Shown here in pieces: positions 56,594 to 64,000 of a DNA stretch of 64,000 nt (within the stretch, counting starts at the first letter, position 1; each line of letters starts with the position of its first letter). The position numbers and the translations under genes were made by a program. The notes beneath the pieces are model-generated. The model saw nothing but the letters and a program-made list of their open reading frames with translations, was not told the origin of the DNA and did not search any database. This DNA is from Holothuria scabra (taxonomy: Eukaryota; Echinodermata; Holothuroidea; Aspidochirotida; Holothuriidae), in NCBI GenBank assembly GCA_037179385.1, contig CM074195.1:6242438-6306437 (forward strand), written 5' to 3'.

Positions 56594-56597
56594 TTAA

Positions 56598-57440
56598 CAC
56601 ATAAGATCACATATTTTATCAAATGCTTCTTGGTGAACATCAGTCCAACAAAATTCTTTACGTTTGTAATGGTCTCTCAAAATTTCTTGAATAGACGGGA
56701 AAAACCGTGAGAAATATAATTGACTGCACCAACAAATTTTCTTACAGCTTTAAGGGTGGATGGAGTTGATGTATTTCTAATTGCATCACGTCTTGACTTA
56801 AGAGGTTGAACACATGCATGACCATCCTTGTTAAATAAAATGCGATGTCCCATGTAGGTCACTGACCTTCTAAATAATGCACTCTTCTTTTGTGAAATCC
56901 TCAAGCCATGAGTAATTAGAGCTTGAAATATAGCTTGCAAATGCTGGGCAAATAAACAATTAAATCATCATGATGTGCAATGACAAATTTGTCCGAATTT
57001 GGAATAGTAGACAACACATCGTTAATTTGGGCTTGAAAGACTATGGGAGACACCCCTAGTCCTTGAGGTAACCGTCGGTAGAAATAATGCTTTGAACCCG
57101 AAAATGGGGCGACACCTGTATACGGTTGTGAATGTTCACTGAGTTTCAAGAAGAAAAACGCACTTTTCAAATCCAAAGTACAGAGTACACTGGCATTGGA
57201 ATGGCCAATTTTCATTAAGGTGTCATTCACCAAGGGGAACGGGTAATTCAATTGTTTGATTCTGCTGTTAAGATACCTAAAATCTGTGACAACACGTTTT
57301 TCTTGAGAGTCTTTCTTAGAAATTAAAAATACTGGGGAAGTATAGGATTAATGTCCGACTCCTAATATACCCATTTTGACCAATTTTTCCATTTCTTCTG
57401 CTACAATTTTCTTGTCATTTTCTGACAGCTTCTACGGCCG
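56598..57440 (-). pseudogene. reverse transcriptase of the gypsy-like element
   Basis: The minus strand reads SPVFLISKKDSQEKRVVTDF (RT start), RYLNSRI, YPFPLVNDTL, then CTLDLKSAFFFLKLSEH, RRLPQGLGVSPIVFQ, and VIAHHDDLIVY in place of the usual Y-x-D-D box, so the two Asp survive but the Tyr is His. Next come ALITHGLRISQKKS and VTYMGHRI, a Y-x-G-H-thumb pattern. A one-base shift near 56695 leads to PSIQEILRDHYKRKEFCW then AFDKICDLMC, ending at the TTAA insertion. A TAA near 57345 and the shifts make it non-functional. Confidence 0.8.
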
Positions 57441-57715
57441 TATCAAAAATGGATCTGTGTTATCCAATGTGAAGTCAACTTCAAAATTCGCACAAGTGGA
57501 AATTTTACCATACAAGGAAAATGCTTCCCTGTATTATTTAAACATGTTATAGACGTTAACATGATCATCATCATGAAGTATACGCTTGTCTAAATTGACA
57601 TATTTACCAAGAACTTCCTCCTCTGTCAGAATTTCAAAGGATTAGTTGCTTTTAAATGTGGATATTTCTTCAAATTGAAGGAACGTATGTCACTAGAGGC
57701 TTCCGGACTGTTTAC

Positions 57716-58120
57716 TCATTCAGCAGTATGAAAAGAATGTAAAGACTCATTTTCCACCTGTACATGGATAGGAATGTCCTGTACAAAGGCTACATGGTCC
57801 TTTGTTGTTACCGCATATGCCACTGCACAAGTCATGCGGATAACAATGGGCTTGGAAGAGTGATTTGTCAAAAGAATTCGTGTCCTATTTAAAAGCAAGT
57901 TCAATAACATATTTGATGGGCAAAATGCATGAAATTTTCTTGTTGGATAAGCCAACATTTCTGAATTTTTGAAAACTGTAGGCAAGGAAGCACGAACATT
58001 CACATACCGAGTTTGACCTGGAAAAACAAGACTTCTAACAACAAATTTAAAATAGACCCTACGAGGTTTTAGGCGAAATGTGTTTGAACCAAATTCAAGT
58101 ACACCGTTCGAAGGTTTCAT
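57716..58120 (-). pseudogene. protease to RT connecting region
   Basis: A 134-codon open frame rich in basic and aromatic residues (KPRRVYFKFVVRSLV), lying between protease and RT. Similar beta-rich linkers are known after the protease in Ty3/gypsy pol but I cannot name a domain. The frame ends with stops before RT begins. Confidence 0.55.
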
Positions 58121-58143
58121 GGCAGTCGTACCAAATATTAAAT

Positions 58144-58452
58144 CTAAACCAACAAGACTTGGTGCAATAATAGCTGTGACTTGAAATTTATGACCTTGAA
58201 TGGAAATTGAAATGTCAATGCTTTACTTCCACAGATGTAGGCACCATTTCCTAAACGAAAGGTAACTGGCTCAATAGTTTGTTTTTCAATACTATGCAGA
58301 TTCGGTGATTTTGAAATCGCGTCTTGAGACAAAATAGTTCTAGTCGCACCACTGTCAAGTAAAATTACAATTGACCTGTCTGGAAGATTACCTTTAATAA
58401 AATTTCGACTGTCCAGACTAACGACATCATCATGTGCAGGACCTAAGTGCAT
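58144..58452 (-). pseudogene. retroviral-type aspartic protease
   Basis: The frame contains SIVILLDSGATRTILS, the catalytic D-S-G-A with the hydrophobic lead-in of retropepsins, at about residues 29-37 of the frame. TFRLGNGAYICG follows as in flap regions. It lies directly downstream of the gag zinc knuckle, as expected. A full C-terminal half with the second hydrophobic block (LLLHQVLLV) is present at the end. Confidence 0.75.
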
Positions 58453-58699
58453 ATCACCAAAATTTTAAGGTGGCTGCTGAGATGTCTCTGGAGACGACAG
58501 AAAACGGGCTTTGTCCTCTGTGTCTCCTAACGAAAAGCCTGGTCACGTGTTGTAGGGGGAGTACGAGAATATCTTCTACCCCTAGGTCTATACCTCTGGT
58601 ACGACTGTTCATAAATGGAGTTATGATCAGGAAAATAATTTGCACTTTGCGGAGTTGTAACATAGGTGTCAAGGTATGGCTGTAACCCATCACTCTGGC

Positions 58700-59622
58700 G
58701 GTTAAGGTTGCATGACCTCTGGTAATGGCCAAAGTTGACACATTAAAACACGTTACATTAGGCAACACCACCTCTTGTTGCGGGGGAAGAAATGACCAAT
58801 TTTGACTAGGAGGTCGCTGAGTACTGTAGTAGAACGATTACGAGGCCCTCTCGTACTCTTTCTGTGTGTTGAACGACCACTATTCGACTGAATTGTTTCA
58901 GCATTAATTTAATAACCTTTAACATTAGTTTCCAACTCTTCAAGTCTACTACAGAGTGACTGAATTGTTTCGGTATCGTCAGACTGGTGGGTCACCAATG
59001 CTTGATTATGTGATTGTTGTTTTACAACATTAGAATCGTCCATATCAAAATAACATTGTGCCTTGTCTACTTATTCTGGGAGGGTAGTGTCTGGTGAAAC
59101 TGTCATAAGAACAGCAAAACGACAGGCTGGGGGGAGGGTATCAATGAATTTGTCCCTATTTGGTCACGGGAATAATCAAGAGTCATGGCAGCTTTTTCCA
59201 ATTTGGACAAATGTACATGAGCACTATCGCCTGCCTGATAAGTGAATTTGTCAAACACACGCCGTTGTGCATAATACGTATTGTTGGTGCCAAAGCGTTT
59301 CAGAAAATTTTGTTTTAGCTCATCTAGTGAAGTGAATGTTTGTGAATGGATCCACAGTCGAGCAGAGTCTGCCAATGTTCTTTTAAATAACTGTATAATG
59401 TATCTAACTGAGACTGATCCCTTGGGTCTTGCAATTTGTGTATTCCAAGTAATCTTGGAATGCCAGAAGGTGAGCTTGAGCTGTATCAGTGTTCACCTTG
59501 CCATCAAATTTAGAAGGGAGAAAGTCAGTTACCCTTACATATGTACTGTTGGACGTCTGAGAAGAGGTGTCCTCAGTTTGGGACTGGGAGGCAGACCCAT
59601 CTGATTGTACAGAGGCGTCCAT
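58700..59622 (-). pseudogene. gag: capsid-like region and CCHC knuckle, frameshifted
   Basis: The ATG at 59622 opens MDASVQSDGSASQSQTED, then TDFLPSKFDGKVNTD and LLAFQDYLEY, breaking frame near 59410. A second frame has DSARLWIHSQ, LDELKQNFLKRF, and DKFTYQAGDSAHVHLSKLEKAA (about 59230-59370). This is the usual Ty3/gypsy capsid order (W-x-x-x, then F-L-x-x-F, then Q-x-x-x-E-S/D-V-x-x-F). A knuckle C-F-N-C-x4-G-H-x4-C can be seen only if one base lost near 58742 is allowed for. The gene is dead. Confidence 0.7.
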
Positions 59623-59628
59623 GGTATA

Positions 59629-61038
59629 TAGGCAGACTTCCATTGGCATATTTTTAGACTTGTCAAAAGCATTTGACACCGTCGACCATAGCATTTCATT
59701 AACCAAACTCTCCCACTATGGTATAAGAGGTCCCCCACTCGATTGGTTTAAAAGCTATCTGACTTTCAGGAAACAGTGCACTCACTTTAAATGTGTTGAT
59801 TCTGATCTGGCTGCTGTTTGCTGCGGGGTTCCACAAGGTTCAATCCTTGGCCCACTTCTCTTTGTTACATATGTAAATGCCATAACATCTGTTTCACGAA
59901 GGTCTTCACTTGTTTTGTTAGCTGATGACACAAATATTTTCTTTTCTGATGACGACCCTGATCGCTTGGAAAATACTGTTTGTACTGAACTTAGTAATTA
60001 CTGTAATTGGTTTTCGGTAAACAAGCTATCCGTAAATATCAGTAAAACAAAGTTTATGGTTTTTAATGGCTATAAGTGTAACAATAATCACAATTTCAAC
60101 ATAAATATAAATGATGACAAACTTGACTTAGTTAATAAAATAAAATTCTTAGGAGTAATTATTGACTCCAAACTAACCTGGCATGAGCACATTCACTACT
60201 TATCCTCCCATGTTGCAAAAGGAGTCGGTATTATTGGTAGGCTCAAATACATTCTTCCCATAAGTGTCCTCCGTACCCTGTTCTTTAGTTTATCCACATT
60301 TCACTTATTGCAGTACTGTGTGGTCTAGTACCAATAAGTCCTACTTAAATAGTCTTGTTCTTTTACAGAAAAGGGCTGTTCGACGTATTTGTCACGGTGG
60401 TCCACGTGATCACACCGATCTTCTTTTCAAAATGTTGATGTTACTAAAACTTAACGATATTATCAATCTAGGAATAGCTTCGTTCACCTATCGCTTCACC
60501 CACAACTTGTTACCACATGCCTTCTCCAACTTTTTCACAACTAGCACTCATGTTCACGGTTACAACACACGTAATCCTCAGCTTCTTCTACATACCGTAT
60601 GTCGCATATATCGTTCTCAATTGAGCCTTCGGCATCGTGCCATTAATCTTTGGAATGCCTTACCCAAGAATGTAACGGATAGTCCCGGTTTTAGATCTTT
60701 CAGGTATAATCTTGGTAAACTATATCTAAATACTTATTGACGCTCAACTTTCCGGAGCTCTGCTTCACTCTACCTTATTTTGCGAAAGCAGGCCCGTAAC
60801 TCGTAGCCATGTATGAAGGAATGATGGTGCTATGGGGTGGGGGTGGGGGAAAGTTAAGTATCTTATTAAGTTTTGTTGATCCTTTTTTTTCTGCGTTTGC
60901 TCTAGGAAGTTGAGCACTTCGTCAAGCCCGTGAGGGTTTTTTCTCAACTTCCTTCACACCTTAACTAAGAATTTAGTCCAATTGATGTAAATATTGTATG
61001 GAAATATGTATGATGTGAAAAAAAATAAATGAAATGAA
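59629..61038 (+). pseudogene. 5'-truncated CR1/Jockey-like LINE, nested in the gypsy leader
   Basis: The plus frame from about 59629 to 60328 carries IFLDLSKAFDTVDHSI, CGVPQGSILGPLLF, LLADDTNIFF (the Y/F-x-D-D equivalent ADD), CNWFSVNKLSVNISKTKFMVF-type block and IKFLGVIIDSKLTWHEHI. A shift near 60290 leads to LVYPHFTYCSTVW, then QKRAVRRICHG, LRHRAINLWNALPKNV and SFRYNLGKLYL, ending at 60740. The tail is AAATAAATGAAATGAAATG. ATGGTATA (59621-59628) and ATGGTGTA (61039-61046) are a 7-of-8 target duplication. Only the RT C-terminal part is present, with no endonuclease. Confidence 0.85.
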
Positions 61039-62127
61039 ATGGTGTATGGTCATATGACAATAGCATAAATGAATGCAAATACAACCCACAGGTGTAGGCT
61101 TAGGCCCTAAGAAATGAGCCATGCTATCTGCACAAAATTGCAGTTATAAAATGCACAAACTTTGTTACACATGTTGAATACTTAGACTACAGACTCAGGC
61201 TAGGAAAGTACATATAATCATAACACATCTCATCTGTGACTAACAGCAAAAACATGACATTAACCTAAAAAAAAAGGCACAGTTTTCTGGGGAGGGGGTG
61301 GGAAGAGTATGGAGCTTTTGCTTACCTATTATCTTATGAAAGTTAAATGCTGTCTGTCCATTCTTCGGCAAGTGGTAGGTTGGTGGATATCCGAGCTTCT
61401 ACGAGGTTGATACCACAATAAAGACGAACTCCAACACAGGATGGATCACAGTAACTGATGTAACTTAGACTAGATCATCTGGCCTTGTTGCTATGTCCTT
61501 GGTCCAATACGAATTAAAATAGGCGATCCAATCAATGTTACATTTGTCAAGAAATAAGGCTCCCAAGTTGGCTACGATAATGTTAATAATGTACGCTAGG
61601 CTGTTGAATAACACACACATTGGTTGTACACATCAGTAACAGTGGCAGTCTGGATACATGACAGGGTCCGCCAGCGGTAAAGTGCAGCTCAGGTTAGTCC
61701 AATAATGAATTTCACATAAAGCGGTATCCCATGTCACACTCGAATGTAGCTTAGGCAAGCTTTGAGTCAAATTAAAGTTGAAGTAGGCTACAACTAGTAC
61801 CAGGCTTCTATGAAATGTTGTGTAACGTAGACAAAGGTAGGGCCTGCGTGTCCATCAGTGTACGTACAGACGTAACGTTAGGCTCAGAGCCACTGTTGTA
61901 ACGTTAGGCCATAATACGTAGTTCGGCTGGCTATTAAAAGACAAAATGTTTTAACACTCGGAGATAAACGGTGAAAATCTTCAACTAAGAATAGATAAGA
62001 CATCCAAGATGTTGACAAACGGATTGATAAAATGTTCCATTCTTGAAAAGGTTACGAACACGTCCAAAGGCAAAAGATCGGCTGGCAGTAAGTAAATGAT
62101 GAGTCCTTATTTACTTACCGACCACCA
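61039..62127 (-). other. 5' leader of the gypsy-like element
   Basis: About 1.09 kb of non-coding sequence between the 5' LTR and gag, after allowing for the nested LINE. Immediately inside the LTR the minus strand reads TGGTGGTCGGTAAG, a candidate primer-binding site (TGG start); the complementary tRNA was not identified. Confidence 0.5.
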
Positions 62128-62594
62128 TGTTGGGTGCGGTTAGCTCAGCCTGGTTCGGCTTCGAGTTTGAACTCCAAGTTGAGTTGAGAAAACAATCAAG
62201 ATAGTTTTTTGATTTGGCGTTTATTTGGAATATATTATATAAGATTGATACAAAAATGAGAAAAAGTCTACATGCTTGTAAAAATCAGTTTTCCAGTCTA
62301 CGAGTAACAGTTACGTACGAGATAGGCCTATTCAGGGTTCGAGTCGTGAAGTCCGAGTATCGAGTGTCGAGTACCGCAGGACACACGTCTTGGACTATAA
62401 CTCAGGAAGTGGCATTACTATGGGATATGTGTTATGATTGGATGAAAGTGTGATGCCAACAGGATCGACCAATTGCGGAAGGGTGGGGAACTAACCAAAC
62501 TAAGTGTCGTGTGCAATGTCTAACTTTTATGTAAATAAAGGTATTGCACCATAACTATCGAAGACAAAATATGCCATAATAAATTTACACGACA
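62128..62594 (-). repeat. 5' LTR of the gypsy-like element (467 bp)
   Basis: Same sequence as the left LTR with substitutions and an extra stretch around 62495-62520 (ACTAAGTGTCGTGTGC). TG/CA ends preserved. Confidence 0.92.
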
Positions 62595-62758
62595 ATATGG
62601 CACATATTAAATTTGTTATGGCTGAAATTTTTCATGGTACTGATATGGTCCATAGGCTATATGGCAAATCCATACATGTGCCATACATGGCAATTCGTAT
62701 CTGACCCTTATCTGGTCCAGATATGGAATTTGTATCTGGTATATATGGGCATATATGC
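62595..62758. repeat. ATATGGCC tandem repeat, right part
   Basis: Continues the array at 50075-50400 (ATATGGCACATATTAAAT, CTTATCTGGTCCAGATATGG). It ends where a CAGTGGCGTAGC terminus begins. Confidence 0.7.
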
Positions 62759-62850
62759 AGTGGCGTAGCCACGGGGAGCCTGGTGGGCCTAGCCCCTCCC
62801 CCCCCCCACCAACATTTTCTTCAGCCCCCCCCCCCCTCAGGTATTTTGCG
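62759..62850. mobile_element. hAT-like terminus CAGTGGCGTAGCCACGGGG
   Basis: CAGTGGCGTAGCCACGGGG is a typical hAT-type end. It is followed by C-rich homopolymers (62798-62810, 62826-62836). The other end was not found by 64000, so the element may be truncated or continue beyond the window. Confidence 0.4.
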
Positions 62851-63606
62851 TCCTGATAAAGTAATTGAGAAAAAATAAAATGCTTGAGCTTAAATAAACT
62901 TTGAAGTATTTCTTTCAAAAACAGTAAGTAAATAAAATGTGTAACAATTAAAAAACATGCCCGAATGTATGTAAAATACATTTTGTGCGCACGTATGAGA
63001 TCAAGTTTTAACTTCAAAATGCCCCCTTTCACTAAATTAGATGCCGTATATAATCTTCATTGTCGTTTATTGCACTTCGAAGATGAAACGAACGTCTCGA
63101 CGACAAACTCGAATGTGATTTTGTTAGGTTTAGACCCTTTCGGATGGCTGGCTGATTTACTGAAAACAAGGCAATCATACACTGGAGACCATTCCTCTAA
63201 TTTACCCTAGACAAAATATGCTATAAGGGTAAGGTACTGCCTTCGAATAATTCCCCCCCCCCCCCCCCATTCTTAACAAGTAGGCGTATGTCGTGTTTTA
63301 GTCCTGCCTTTGACAAGTGCAAGAACATTTTTTTCGACAAGTGCTCTTTTTGGTTTCAATGAAAGAGAAACCTATGCATTCACGATGGCGTGTGTGTATG
63401 TATGTGTGTATGTACTTGTTTTGTAGTACAAACAGAGGACCCGAGCAATGGATTTTAGGTCCTCTGGTGGAAATTCAAGAGATTTTTGGAGTCCTCTCTT
63501 GTCAAACAATAGAGAGTCTATTGTTAAGGTTAGGGTTAAGGAAACAGGAACAAAGGAAAACACAATGTTGTGTGTGTATGAGTGTGTGTTTGTGACACTT
63601 TGCCCG
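62851..63606. other. no gene; C and GT/TATG simple repeats
   Basis: A C run of about 17 near 63251 and GTATGTATGTGTG words near 63393 and 63570. Short open frames are not coding-like. Much of it may be the interior of the hAT-like element that starts at 62759. Confidence 0.4.
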
Positions 63607-64000
63607 TTAACACGATATCTCAAGATAGGAATGTCTGAGAGTTTTCAAACTTGGTACATAGATGTGCCATATTGAGAGGAACAACCCTATTGTTTTTGGC
63701 AGAGGTCAAAGCTCATCTGGGGTCACCAGAGGTCAAAGTTTGAAAATATTGTTAACACAATATCTCAAGATAGGTAGCTTTGGTAGAATTCTTATTTGGT
63801 ATGTTGATGCGTTATGGTCAGGAGATGGTCCCTATTGTTTTTGGCAGAGGTCAAAGGTCATCTGGGGTCACCGGGGGTCAAAGTCTGAAAATCTGGTTAA
63901 CACGTTATCTCAAGATCAGAAACTTGGGTAGATGTCGTACTTGGTATGTTGATGCGTTATGGTCAGGAGATGGTCCCTATTGTTTTTCGTGGATGTCAAA
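63607..64000. repeat. tandem satellite, about 145-bp unit, runs off the window
   Basis: Three units start at about 63607, 63751 and 63896 with TTAACACGATATCTCAAGAT. Each contains CTATTGTTTTTGGCAGAGGT, GGTCATCTGGGGTCACC and GGTCAAAG. The last two are more alike than the first. Related to the older array at 33.6-34 kb. Confidence 0.85.

Larger units (their letters stand above)
50401..62594 (-). mobile_element. full-length but dead Ty3/gypsy-like LTR retrotransposon with two nested insertions
   Basis: LTRs at 50401-50846 and 62128-62594 share TGTTGGGTGCGG ... ACGACA. On the minus strand the order is leader, gag, protease, reverse transcriptase, RNase H, integrase, C-terminal frame, the Ty3/gypsy order. 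Many frameshifts and stops inactivate it. A 2031-bp TTAA-target transposon lies between RT and RNase H, and a 1.4-kb LINE just upstream of gag; removing both leaves about 8.75 kb. The purine stretch AATTTGGAGGGA abuts the 3' LTR (polypurine tract) and TGGTGGTCGGTAAG directly follows the 5' LTR (candidate primer site). Flanks ATATAG and ATATGG match 5 of 6, not a clean duplication. Confidence 0.85.

Overview
This window looks like invertebrate animal nuclear DNA. It is AT-rich, has no operons, and is densely packed with nested and decayed transposons, tRNA-derived repeats, minisatellites and homopolymer runs. Host coding sequence is limited to a few exon-sized pieces. The repeat mix (Ty3/gypsy LTR elements, CR1/Jockey-type LINEs, hAT-type and TTAA-target DNA transposons, tRNA-headed SINEs) would fit a marine invertebrate, perhaps an echinoderm or another non-vertebrate deuterostome. 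No marker gene fixes the taxon.

Layout. 0-12 kb: a complete non-autonomous hAT-like element (755-2343, perfect 8-bp target duplication), a possible small promoter with a first exon (about 2.8-3.3 kb), a tRNA-like SINE, one intact copy of a dispersed repeat here called X (3602-4360), then simple-sequence arrays and tandem duplications. 12-22 kb: mostly featureless, with two decayed LINE 3' ends (15.5 and 16.9 kb) and hAT-related modules. 22.2-22.5 kb: the clearest host gene piece, a signal-peptide plus Ig-V-like exon on the minus strand. 22.5-36.5 kb: minisatellites, a second set of dispersed repeats, an inverted-repeat unit around a LINE fragment, and tandem arrays.

36.5-42.2 kb: the most interesting part. 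A second copy of X is interrupted by a 4.85-kb element (37094-41942). Two nearly identical direct repeats of 469 and 467 bp bound it like LTRs, but the interior has no reverse transcriptase. It carries a DDE transposase of the Mutator-like domain type (about 680 codons, one frameshift) on the plus strand. Tail-to-tail on the minus strand is an I-PpoI-like His-Me finger nuclease reading frame with one in-frame stop. The uninterrupted X copy at 3.8 kb supplies the empty site, showing that the whole unit inserted once with a 4-bp ACAA duplication. A 364-bp MITE 560 bp downstream has the same terminal octamer, GGTCTCAC/GTGAGACC.

42.5-50 kb: that MITE, a dense palindromic array, two exon-like pieces, a solo LTR with a perfect 5-bp duplication, and hAT-like elements. 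50.4-62.6 kb: a full-length but dead Ty3/gypsy-like retrotransposon on the minus strand with both LTRs. It was itself hit by a 2.03-kb TTAA-target DNA transposon (inside pol) and a 5'-truncated LINE (just upstream of gag). 62.6-64 kb: tandem repeats.
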